From JAVVEW01 sp032251045 (GTDB lineage Bacteria > Pseudomonadota > Gammaproteobacteria > Methylococcales > Methylomonadaceae): a stretch of DNA of 30,359 nt. The stretch spans positions 1 to 30,359 of the forward strand of contig JAVVEW010000031.1 in NCBI GenBank assembly GCA_032251045.1. The letters are read 5' to 3'. Under the pieces are notes generated by a model. It ran no database searches. It saw only the letters and a program-made list of their open reading frames with translations, and was not told where the DNA came from. A program made the translations under genes and the position numbers. Shown piece by piece: positions 23,656-30,359 of the stretch; position 1 is the first letter of the stretch, and each line of letters starts with the position of its first letter.

Positions 23656-25013
23656 TGACCTTGCCCTTTATCCAACGAAGCCTACCTTATTTTGCTGAAA
23701 GCGTGCGCTTGTTCGCGCCGTGGGCCAGACAACCCTGGGCGGTATTTCTGGACAGCGGTTTCCCGGGAAGCCATGCCGGACGTTATGACATTATTGCCGC
23801 CGAACCGGTCAGCACGCTGCTAACCCACGGTTCAAAAACCCTACGACACGACAGCCACGGTGTGACTGCCAGCTACGAAAATCCCTTTACCCTGGTGCGT
23901 AATGCGCTACAGCATCGCCAATCACCTGTAACAGAATTTCCGTTCATTGGTGGCGCGATCGGTTATTTCGGCTATGACCTGACTCGACGCATGGCCGGCC
24001 TGGCCACGCCCGACAGCATGTGGATGGCTGATATGGCCGTGGCCATTTACGACTGGGCGGTGATTATCGATCATCAGTTAAGGCAAAGCCATCTGGTTGG
24101 TTTTATCAGCCCACAACGCGCCGAACAATTGGCTCTGTGTTTCAGTCGGCTACCCGATCCTGCCTGGCCGCATTTTCAGGTCACAGCACAGGTCAAGGCA
24201 GATATGCCTCATGATCAGTACGCGGCCGCTTTCGCTAAAGTTCACGCCTATCTGCGTGAAGGCGATTGTTATCAAATCAATCTGACCCAGCGCTTTCAGG
24301 CACCCTGCCAGGGCGATGCCTTCGCTGCCTACCCGGTACTGCGGGAGCTGAATGCCGCACCATTCAGTGCATTTATGCGCACCCCGGAAGGTTGCGTGCT
24401 GAGCTCATCACCAGAACGCTTCCTGAAACTGGATCGCGGCGTGGTGCAAACCAAACCGATCAAAGGTACAAGACCGCGCAAGGCCACCGCTGCCGACGAT
24501 CTCAAGCAGCGGCACAAATTATCGGCCAGCCTGAAAGATCGAGCGGAAAATGTGATGATTGTCGATTTGTTACGCAATGATCTGAGCAAAAGCTGCCGTC
24601 TTGGCTCGGTGGTGGTACCTGAATTGTTTGCCATCGAAAGTTTCGCCACCGTTCATCATTTGGTCAGTACCGTCACCGGCAAACTGGCTGAACACGAAGA
24701 TGCCCTGTCTTTGCTGGAAGCCTGCTTTCCTGGCGGCTCGATCACCGGCGCGCCTAAAATACGCGCCATGCAGATTATTGACGAACTGGAACCTTACCCG
24801 CGTGGCGTTTATTGCGGAGCGATTGGCTATATCGGCTACGATGGCAACATGGACACCAATATCGCCATCCGTACCTTGGTCGAACGACAAGACACCATCT
24901 ATTGCTGGGCTGGTGGCGGCATTGTTCACGATTCGGAGCTGGCAAAAGAATATCAGGAATGCTTCGATAAAGCCCAAGCCATGCTGGCAGTACTGGAGCG
25001 GCTGACAGCATGA
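23655..25013 (+). CDS. pabB: Aminodeoxychorismate synthase component I
   Basis: 452 aa. The chorismate-binding domain shows EGDCYQINLTQRF, GCVLSSSPERFLKL, PIKGTRPRKA (the PIKGT lysine distinguishes PabB from anthranilate synthase PIAGT), DRAENVMIVDLLRNDL, PGGSITGAPKIRAMQIIDEL and CWAGGGIVHDS. It makes 4-amino-4-deoxychorismate from chorismate and amide nitrogen, leading to p-aminobenzoate, the substrate of beta-RFAP synthase and of folate synthesis. ATG 23655 overlaps the previous stop by 1 bp; its own stop overlaps the kinase by 4 bp. The partner pabA and lyase pabC are not in the window. Confidence 0.96.
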   Translation: MTLPFIQRSLPYFAESVRLFAPWARQPWAVFLDSGFPGSHAGRYDIIAAEPVSTLLTHGSKTLRHDSHGVTASYENPFTLVRNALQHRQSPVTEFPFIGGAIGYFGYDLTRRMAGLATPDSMWMADMAVAIYDWAVIIDHQLRQSHLVGFISPQRAEQLALCFSRLPDPAWPHFQVTAQVKADMPHDQYAAAFAKVHAYLREGDCYQINLTQRFQAPCQGDAFAAYPVLRELNAAPFSAFMRTPEGCVLSSSPERFLKLDRGVVQTKPIKGTRPRKATAADDLKQRHKLSASLKDRAENVMIVDLLRNDLSKSCRLGSVVVPELFAIESFATVHHLVSTVTGKLAEHEDALSLLEACFPGGSITGAPKIRAMQIIDELEPYPRGVYCGAIGYIGYDGNMDTNIAIRTLVERQDTIYCWAGGGIVHDSELAKEYQECFDKAQAMLAVLERLTA

Positions 25014-25561
25014 AGGTGGTCAAAGTCGGCGGCAGCCTGGAGAAGTCGGGCGACCTGAGTGGCTGGCTACAACGCTTTCAACAACGCGCTTCCGGGCGCT
25101 GGATCATCGTGCCGGGTGGCGGCGTGTTTGCCGATCAGGTACGCGAGGCCCAGCAGCGCTGGCAGTTTGATGAACGCACCGCCCATGCCATGGCGGTGTT
25201 GGCCATGGCGCAAAGCGCCTGGCTGATCCAGGCATTATTACCCGAAGCGGCGTTATTCAGCGATTTTGACCAGCTCAATGGCCTCACCCAGGCTCATCTG
25301 ATCTGGCAACCTGAGCTAGACAGCGTGTTGAACGCGCCGGAACTGCCGGCCAGTTGGCATCTGACCTCCGACAGCCTGGCCGCCTGGCTGACCGCACACC
25401 TTGATGCAGAACAATTGGTGATGTTGAAGTTGGCGGAGCATGATCCTTGGCAAAACCTGACTGAGCTCAGCAATGCGGGCGTGCTCGACCCTTTGTTTCC
25501 TGAACTTTGCCAGCGCTACCACTTGAATGTCATACTGCGTCATCCTGCCAACTGGCCTTAA
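25010..25561 (+). CDS. Amino-acid-kinase-family protein, MfnE-like
   Basis: 183 aa, shorter than most amino-acid kinases (220-260). The N-terminal MKVVKVGGSLEKSGDL holds the Lys-Gly-Gly phosphate loop; WIIVPGGGVFADQVREAQQRW is the second glycine loop; TAHAMAVLAMAQSAWLI and HLTSDSLAAWLTAHL are family helices, the latter with the Asp typical of the nucleotide end. Archaeal MfnE phosphorylates the aminomethylfuran phosphate to a pyrophosphate. Clustering with MfnD- and MfnF-like genes supports an equivalent step in methylofuran synthesis. The start is within the pabB stop (ATGA). Confidence 0.85.
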   Translation: MKVVKVGGSLEKSGDLSGWLQRFQQRASGRWIIVPGGGVFADQVREAQQRWQFDERTAHAMAVLAMAQSAWLIQALLPEAALFSDFDQLNGLTQAHLIWQPELDSVLNAPELPASWHLTSDSLAAWLTAHLDAEQLVMLKLAEHDPWQNLTELSNAGVLDPLFPELCQRYHLNVILRHPANWP

Positions 25562-25573
25562 GATGGTAAACAA

Positions 25574-26230
25574 ATGCCTTTTCTGAAAACACTATTACTA
25601 CGCCATTGGCGCGGCTTTTACTATCGGCTACGCGAGCACTTCGGCGAACATAAACGCGACTTGGTCATTCATCATGTCGAACAGGCCTGCACCGGTCTTA
25701 GCGAAACCAAAGTACATTTCCAGCAGGCTTTACAACGTTTTCAAACCATTGTCAGCCAAGAAGCCACACCACTCAGCCACAAATATCGGCTGTTAAGCCA
25801 GCAATATGTGTTTTGCCAGGCGCGAGCGGATGCGTTAGGCCACCGTATCGATAACATTGAATCGGTGACGGACGCATTGTTTCGGGAGTGGAACGAGGAG
25901 CTGGAAAGTTATCGCAATAAGCGTCTGAAGGCGCTAAGCCGTGCGCAGTTGAAACAATCCAGTCGCTATTATCAGAAGCTTCTCAAGGCCTTACGACGAG
26001 CGCAAAGTCAGATGACACCGGTATTGGCATCGTTTCGCGACCAAGTCTTGTTTTTGAAACACAATCTTAATGCTCAGGCTATTGCTGCACTGGAGCAAGA
26101 GTTTATCGTGTTATCAGTGGATATTGCCAAACTCATCGATGTTATGGAGCAATCCATCGCCGAAGCCAATGAATTCATGGATGCCTTGATCGATACCAAG
26201 GCATTACCATCGCCAAATCGCCAAGACTGA
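25574..26230 (+). CDS. DUF2959-family protein
   Basis: 218 aa. HKRDLVIHHVEQAC, ALQRFQTIV, ALGHRIDNIESVTDALFREWNEELESY, RYYQKLLKALRRAQSQMTPVLASFRDQVLFLKHNLNAQAIAALEQEF and MEQSIAEANEFMDAL are the landmark blocks of DUF2959. It is nearly all alpha-helical with coiled-coil character. The usual N-terminal lipoprotein signal (Cys) seen in many relatives is missing; the start is MPFLKTLLLRHWRGFYYRLREHF, a basic amphipathic segment. It lies 12 bp after the kinase gene, so it is probably the last gene of the C1 block's transcript, though it may be a bystander. Function unknown. It converges with corC across 15 bp. Confidence 0.85.
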   Translation: MPFLKTLLLRHWRGFYYRLREHFGEHKRDLVIHHVEQACTGLSETKVHFQQALQRFQTIVSQEATPLSHKYRLLSQQYVFCQARADALGHRIDNIESVTDALFREWNEELESYRNKRLKALSRAQLKQSSRYYQKLLKALRRAQSQMTPVLASFRDQVLFLKHNLNAQAIAALEQEFIVLSVDIAKLIDVMEQSIAEANEFMDALIDTKALPSPNRQD

Positions 26231-26245
26231 GCGTTCAATGAAGGC

Positions 26246-27103
26246 TCAGGACGAAGAGTCCTGCTCAAGTAACTTTAACTTCAATAAGTGAATACGGCGA
26301 CTGTCAGCATGCATGACTTCAAATCGAAACGGCCCTTCAAGCACTTTTTCGCCTTTTTTCGGTAAATGCCCCAAGCGAGTGACGATAAAACCGGCGATGG
26401 TATCGTATTCATCACTTTGTAATTGGCTGCCAAAGTAATCGTCAAACTCATCGATCGGCGTCAACGCCTTAAGCAAGTACTCATGCTCCTTACGCTCAAG
26501 GATATTGGCCTCTTCTTCTTCGTCATATTCGTCTTCAATCTGGCCAACAATCTGCTCTAACACATCTTCAATGGTCAGCACGCCAGCGGTACATCCATAC
26601 TCATCAACCACAATCGCCATATGATTGCGATTGGTTCTAAACTCGCGCAACAACACATTCAGCCGCTTGCTTTCTGGCACTAACAGCGCCGGGCGCATGA
26701 TTTGATCCACGGTAATCGATAAGTCAACCTGAGTGTGGGCCAAAATATCCTTGGCCAACAACACCCCCACAACATGACTACGGTCTTCTTCAATGACCGG
26801 AAAGCGGGAATGACCATGCTCCAACACCAACGGCATGATTGATTCCAGACTGGCTTCTTTGGGCACCACCACCATTTGAATGCGGGGAATCATAATATCG
26901 CGAGCCCGTAATTGCGCAATGCGCAACACACCCTGAATCATGTAAAACGCATCAGCGGTCAACACATGATTCGCTCGCGCTTCTCGAAGCACCACCAGTA
27001 AATCCTGTAAATCCTGCGGCTCTCCGGTGAGAATCTGGCTAAGTTTTTCCAGCCAGCTTTTAGATTGCTGTGAACTACTCTGAGGAGGTTCCTCAAGACT
27101 CAT
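26246..27103 (-). CDS. corC: CorC/YbeX-type CBS-domain protein
   Basis: 285 aa, standard for the cytoplasmic CorC form without membrane domain. A CBS pair runs from about residue 65 to 190 (RARDIMIPRIQMVVVP, GHSRFPVIEEDRSHVVGVLLAKDIL, RNHMAIVVDEYGCTAGVLTIEDVLEQIVGQI), followed by an acidic EDEYDEEEE segment and the C-terminal CorC_HlyC domain (HEYLLKALTPIDEF, DTIAGFIVTRLGHLPKKGEKV). It is linked to magnesium/cobalt efflux in enterics. The start overlaps the ybeY end by 11 bp. It is last in the miaB-phoH-ybeY-corC set; lnt, often next, is not here. Confidence 0.95.
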   Translation of the reverse strand: MSLEEPPQSSSQQSKSWLEKLSQILTGEPQDLQDLLVVLREARANHVLTADAFYMIQGVLRIAQLRARDIMIPRIQMVVVPKEASLESIMPLVLEHGHSRFPVIEEDRSHVVGVLLAKDILAHTQVDLSITVDQIMRPALLVPESKRLNVLLREFRTNRNHMAIVVDEYGCTAGVLTIEDVLEQIVGQIEDEYDEEEEANILERKEHEYLLKALTPIDEFDDYFGSQLQSDEYDTIAGFIVTRLGHLPKKGEKVLEGPFRFEVMHADSRRIHLLKLKLLEQDSSS

Positions 27104-27563
27104 CGTGACTTAACCTCTCATGATAGGGATTAGGAATCTGCCATTGATGCAATAACGCAATTTCCAGCGCCTCCATGACCTCAGCCTGCTCTGGTGTTTG
27201 ATGATCATAGCCCAATAAGTGCAGCACACCATGCACGATCAGATGCGCGCAATGCTGTTCAAAGGTTTTACCTTGTTGCCGCGCCTGCGCCAATACCAAA
27301 GGCACGCAAATGACTAAATCACCTAAATAGCCATCGGCCAATTCCGGGGGGGCTTCAAAGGGGAAACTGAGAATATTAGTCGAACCTTCTTTATGCCGAT
27401 AACGCAGGTTAAGTTCAGCGCTTTCCAGTTCATCGACAAATCTCAGTGTCAGCGAACTGTTTGCGGCACGCTCGCCTAAGGCACCATCCACCCAACGCTG
27501 CATCAGCGCACGTTCCGGCAACTCAGGCGTTTCAGCCATAATTTGCAGCTCAATCTGGCTCAT
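27093..27563 (-). CDS. ybeY: Endoribonuclease YbeY
   Basis: 156 aa. The zinc-binding catalytic motif HLIVHGVLHLLGYDHQ (three His) is intact, preceded by TNILSFPFEAPPELADGYLGDLVIC. YbeY is needed for 16S rRNA 3'-end maturation and ribosome quality control. ATG 27563 overlaps the phoH stop by 4 bp (ATGA), and its 3' end overlaps corC by 11 bp. Confidence 0.97.
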   Translation of the reverse strand: MSQIELQIMAETPELPERALMQRWVDGALGERAANSSLTLRFVDELESAELNLRYRHKEGSTNILSFPFEAPPELADGYLGDLVICVPLVLAQARQQGKTFEQHCAHLIVHGVLHLLGYDHQTPEQAEVMEALEIALLHQWQIPNPYHERLSHDES

Positions 27564-28549
27564 GTTGCTTCGGTCAGCCCCTGCTCATACGCGTCATAAG
27601 CTTGAACAATCCGCTGCACCAGCGGGTGTCTGACCACATCTTTAGCACTAAAGAAAGTGAAGCTAATGCCTTCCACATCGCGCAAAACATTCAGGACATG
27701 CTTTAGGCCAGACAGCTTTTCCGAAGGCAAATCAATTTGCGTGATATCCCCGGTAATGACCGCCGTGGAACCAAAACCAATTCGAGTCAGAAACATTTTG
27801 ATTTGTTCGGTCGTGGTGTTTTGTGCTTCATCGAGAATAATAAAGGCATCATTCAGCGTTCGACCACGCATGAAAGCCAATGGCGCAACCTCAATCACGT
27901 TCTTTTCAATCAGTTTTTCAACACGCTCAAAACCCAGCATTTCAAACAAAGCATCGTATAAGGGTCTAAGGTAGGGATCAACTTTTTGCGCCATATCCCC
28001 AGGCAAAAAGCCCAGTTTCTCACCCGCTTCCACGGCGGGCCTAACCAATACGATACGCCGGACCTGATCGGCTTGCAAGGCAGCAACCGCACAGGCAACC
28101 GCTAGATAGGTTTTACCGGTTCCGGCAGGACCAATGCCAAAATTGATATCGTGATCATAAATTTTACGCAAGTAGCTGCGTTGATTCGCGCCACGCCCCT
28201 TAATCATACCGCGCCGGGTTTTAATCAGAATCGGCACCTCGCCCGAGTCAACAGCCATCAATTCATCAACATGCGCCTGCTGAAGAAATATATGAATCTG
28301 CTCCGGCGTCAGGGTTTCCTCTAGTGTGGCGGCAAACAACCGGGCCAGCACCACATGTGCACGGGCTACAGCAGCTGAGGCGCCTGAAATCTGAAAATGA
28401 TTACCTCGATAAGCGATTTCCACCGCGAGCTGTTGCTCAATTTGCCGCAAATGATTATCAAACTGTCCACACAGATTAAACAATCGAGCGTTATCGGCAG
28501 GTTCTAAAACCAATTCCTGGCGAACAGGCGCGTTCTTCATAACCTTCAC
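27560..28549 (-). CDS. PhoH-family ATPase (YbeZ-like)
   Basis: 329 aa from GTG 28549, whose GTGA overlaps the miaB stop; ATG 28540 is an alternative. The N-terminal KH-like part precedes a RecA-like ATPase: FGIGPAGTGKTYLAVACAVAAL (Walker A), RTLNDAFIILDEAQNTT (Walker B), MFLTRIGFGSTAVITGDITQIDLP. PhoH/YbeZ works with YbeY in rRNA/RNA metabolism; its role as a helicase-nuclease partner is partly inferred for the family. The conserved miaB-phoH-ybeY order supports the call. Confidence 0.95.
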   Translation of the reverse strand: MKVMKNAPVRQELVLEPADNARLFNLCGQFDNHLRQIEQQLAVEIAYRGNHFQISGASAAVARAHVVLARLFAATLEETLTPEQIHIFLQQAHVDELMAVDSGEVPILIKTRRGMIKGRGANQRSYLRKIYDHDINFGIGPAGTGKTYLAVACAVAALQADQVRRIVLVRPAVEAGEKLGFLPGDMAQKVDPYLRPLYDALFEMLGFERVEKLIEKNVIEVAPLAFMRGRTLNDAFIILDEAQNTTTEQIKMFLTRIGFGSTAVITGDITQIDLPSEKLSGLKHVLNVLRDVEGISFTFFSAKDVVRHPLVQRIVQAYDAYEQGLTEAT

Positions 28550-29892
28550 GCAGTCACACAGGCAACTTCGGCTGGCAAACGGCCACGCAACGAATTAGGT
28601 AGTGCTTCGGTAATCAATAGCTTAACAAATTGACCGGCATAGCGAGGGTGGCCGGCAAAATTCACCACTCGATTGTTTTCCGTACGCCCCTGCCAGTGCA
28701 GCGGATTTTTTTTCGCTGCGCCTTCAACCAGGATGGTTTGATGTGTACCGACCATGGCAGCTGAAATGCTGCCTGCCTGTTGTTCGATCAATGCCTGCAA
28801 CCTAGCCAGACGGGCTTTTTTTTCTGCCATCGGCACGCTATCTTTCAACTCGGCCGCTGGCGTACCCGGGCGCGGACTATAGACAAAGCTGAACGAGGTA
28901 TCAAAACCCGCTTGCTCGATCAAATCCAGCGTATCCTGAAAATCTTCCTCCGTTTCACCTGGAAAACCAACAATGAAATCAGATGACAAGGCAATATCCG
29001 GGCGTACAGCACGCAGTTTTTTAACAATGGCCAGATAATCATCGCGCTCGTGGCCACGCTTCATCGCTTTTAAGATGCGATTGCTGCCACTTTGTACCGG
29101 TAAATGTAAATGGTTCGCCAATTTTGGAATTTCCGCATATGCCTCCACCAGACTATTGGTGAATTCGATTGGATTCGAAGTCGTAAAACGAATGCGGCCA
29201 ATGCCATCGATCGCCGCAACATGGTGCAATAACAAGGCAAGATCTGCGCTATCACCATCAATCAACGCGCCGCGATAGGCATTGACATTTTGCCCCAGTA
29301 ACGTAATTTCCCGCACTCCCTGTTCCGCCAATAAACGGATTTCTGCAACAATAGCATCGAGTGGTCGGCTGATTTCCTCGCCCCGAGTATAAGGCACTAC
29401 ACAAAACGAACAATATTTGCTACAGCCTTCCATCACCGATACAAACGCCTTTACCCCTTCGGCGCGAGGTGGCGGCAAATGATCAAACTTTTCGATTTCT
29501 GGAAAGCGAATATCCATTGCAGGCTTACCCGTTTGACGGGCTTCCGCAATTAACTGCGGCAAGCGATGCAACGTCTGCGGACCAAAAACCAAGTCCACAT
29601 AAGGCGCCCTGCGCATAATAGCCTCGCCCTCCTGACTGGCCACGCAACCACCAACGCCAATCAAAAGACCAGGCTTTTGTACTTTCAGCGCCCGCCAAAC
29701 ACCCAGCGCGGAAAAAACCTTTTCTTGGGCTTTTTCGCGCACAGAACAGGTATTAAGCAATAAAATATCTGCTTCTTCAGGATGCTCAGTCCATTCCACA
29801 TCGCCTTGTTTCGCCAATAAATCACGGATTTTGTCAGAATCATAAACATTCATCTGACAACCATGGGTCTGAATATGGAGTTTTTGCCTCAT
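28546..29892 (-). CDS. miaB: tRNA-2-methylthio-N6-dimethylallyladenosine synthase
   Basis: 448 aa. The N-terminal methylthiotransferase domain has three cluster-binding cysteines (THGCQMNVYDSD, LLLNTCSVREKA, GVGGCVAS), then the radical-SAM motif EGCSKYCSFCVVPYTRGEE and ending with a TRAM domain (residues about 375-440; LVEGAAKKNPLHWQGRTENNRVVNF). It adds a methylthio group to i6A37 of tRNAs. ATG 29892 gives the family start MRQKLHIQTHGCQMN. It heads the overlapping leftward gene set. Confidence 0.98.
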   Translation of the reverse strand: MRQKLHIQTHGCQMNVYDSDKIRDLLAKQGDVEWTEHPEEADILLLNTCSVREKAQEKVFSALGVWRALKVQKPGLLIGVGGCVASQEGEAIMRRAPYVDLVFGPQTLHRLPQLIAEARQTGKPAMDIRFPEIEKFDHLPPPRAEGVKAFVSVMEGCSKYCSFCVVPYTRGEEISRPLDAIVAEIRLLAEQGVREITLLGQNVNAYRGALIDGDSADLALLLHHVAAIDGIGRIRFTTSNPIEFTNSLVEAYAEIPKLANHLHLPVQSGSNRILKAMKRGHERDDYLAIVKKLRAVRPDIALSSDFIVGFPGETEEDFQDTLDLIEQAGFDTSFSFVYSPRPGTPAAELKDSVPMAEKKARLARLQALIEQQAGSISAAMVGTHQTILVEGAAKKNPLHWQGRTENNRVVNFAGHPRYAGQFVKLLITEALPNSLRGRLPAEVACVTA

Positions 29893-30245
29893 TGGAAATA
29901 GTGCTTCAAAACCGTGAAAAAAATGTTCAAGTTAGGGCCTGTTGACGTATAACTATCGGAAATAATCTCTTCGTCCAAAACCGGACAGAAGGCGCACAGC
30001 ATTGATTGCATATTAAGCAGCAGCTCCTGTTAGACTGCGCTCCAGAATGTGCTTTTTAAGGATTAAATATCGCTCATTTTTGCAATTACCAAACCATGCA
30101 CTTCGTGTCTTGACGGGCGTTTTTTGGAACAGTAACAAAGATGAACATGAAAAGTTAAGCCTCTATCTAAAGATCTAAGTATATCAAGACAACTCGGTAC
30201 GTCACCTGCTTTATGCTCATTGTTCAAGCCTACCGATTTCATGGC
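29893..30245. other. 353-bp non-coding stretch between the rRNA operon and miaB, with a possible mobile-element or repeat remnant
   Basis: No supported gene. It is more AT-rich than the flanks. The segment GGGCCTGTTGACGTATAACT (29935-29954) resembles terminal sequences of IS5-like elements (from memory). On the minus strand, a stop-bounded frame of roughly 45 codons ends at about 30012 with KKHILERSLTGAAA and no plausible start, suggesting a decayed or repeat-borne reading frame. The miaB promoter must lie here, but none is clear. Confidence 0.3.
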
Positions 30246-30276
30246 AAAAAAAAACCCCGCTTTTGAGGGCGGGGTT
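30246..30276 (-). terminator. Rho-independent terminator of the rRNA operon
   Basis: Read on the minus strand, AACCCCGC and GCGGGGTT form an 8-bp GC-rich stem with an 8-nt loop (CCTCAAAA), followed by nine T. It lies about 10 bp after the 5S rRNA 3' end. Confidence 0.95.
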
Positions 30277-30285
30277 AATATTTAA

Positions 30286-30359
30286 GAGCCTGGCGATGCC
30301 CTACTTTCGCATGGCGAATGCCACACTATCATCGGCGCTGAGCGGTTTCACTGCTGAGT
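30286..30359 (-). rRNA. rrf: 5S ribosomal RNA, 3' portion (continues past window end)
   Basis: The reverse complement starts ACTCAGCAGTGAAAC, continues CAGCGCCGATGATAGTGTGG and ends GAAAGTAGGGCATCGCCAGGC, matching bases about 46-120 of bacterial 5S rRNA, including loop E and the 3' strand of helix I. The 5' 45 or so nucleotides are outside the window. It implies a leftward rRNA operon entering from the right. Confidence 0.96.

Noticed and set aside
1..30359. CRISPR arrays, tRNA genes, complete insertion sequences, phage modules
   Set aside because: No regularly spaced repeats, no tRNA-like segment and no transposase or integrase gene was seen on either strand.

Overview
The window looks like chromosomal DNA of a gammaproteobacterial (type I, Methylococcaceae-like) methanotroph. 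The main evidence is a contiguous tetrahydromethanopterin (H4MPT) and methylofuran one-carbon gene island containing fae, mch, beta-RFAP synthase and several genes found only in C1-pathway clusters, set among ordinary gammaproteobacterial housekeeping genes (secB, gpsA, rdgC, lpxB, and the miaB-phoH-ybeY-corC set). The genus call is inference.

Layout. (1) 1-3038, minus strand: a putative copper/redox operon made of a Tat-exported multicopper oxidase, a SCO/redoxin-like protein with no CxxxC motif, and a secreted protein cut off by the window edge. A divergent LysR regulator lies at 3211-4161. The 172 bp between them hold a perfect 15-bp palindrome of T-N11-A type and a 32-codon ORF with a good Shine-Dalgarno. 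(2) 4307-9147, minus strand: L,D-transpeptidase, RdgC, a TPR-like protein, GpsA, SecB and a membrane-anchored rhodanese. (3) 9448-15035, plus strand: a Gfo/Idh/MocA oxidoreductase and a DegT aminotransferase (GnnA/GnnB-like) ending in lpxB. This suggests lipid A built on 2,3-diamino-2,3-dideoxyglucose. Two unknown exported proteins and a GNAT acetyltransferase sit inside the cluster, and a strong sigma70-type promoter lies within it. (4) 15036-15526: hairpins, a 12-C homopolymer and a small basic-protein gene broken by a frameshift.

(5) 15527-26230 is the C1 island. The first block, read rightwards, is beta-RFAP synthase, ATP-grasp, mch, RimK-like ATP-grasp, CitG-like protein and fae. Junctions up to the CitG-like gene are tight or 4-bp overlaps. 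fae has a 91-bp leader and a strong terminator. A HisA-like gene then reads leftwards, and its start codon is separated by only 5 bp from the start of a second rightward block: ATP-grasp (MfnD-like), MfnF/hydantoinase-like ATPase, pabB, amino-acid kinase (MfnE-like) and a DUF2959 protein. Fae condenses formaldehyde with H4MPT and Mch hydrolyses methenyl-H4MPT. Beta-RFAP synthase and PabB supply the pterin cofactor. The ATP-grasp, kinase and MfnF-like proteins are best explained as cofactor (methylofuran or glutamylated pterin) biosynthesis, but several lack a proven reaction.

(6) 26246-29892, minus strand: corC, ybeY, phoH and miaB, overlapping one another. (7) 29893-30359: a 353-bp non-coding stretch with a possible mobile-element or repeat remnant, a strong terminator, and the 3' end of a 5S rRNA gene on the minus strand, so an rRNA operon lies to the right.
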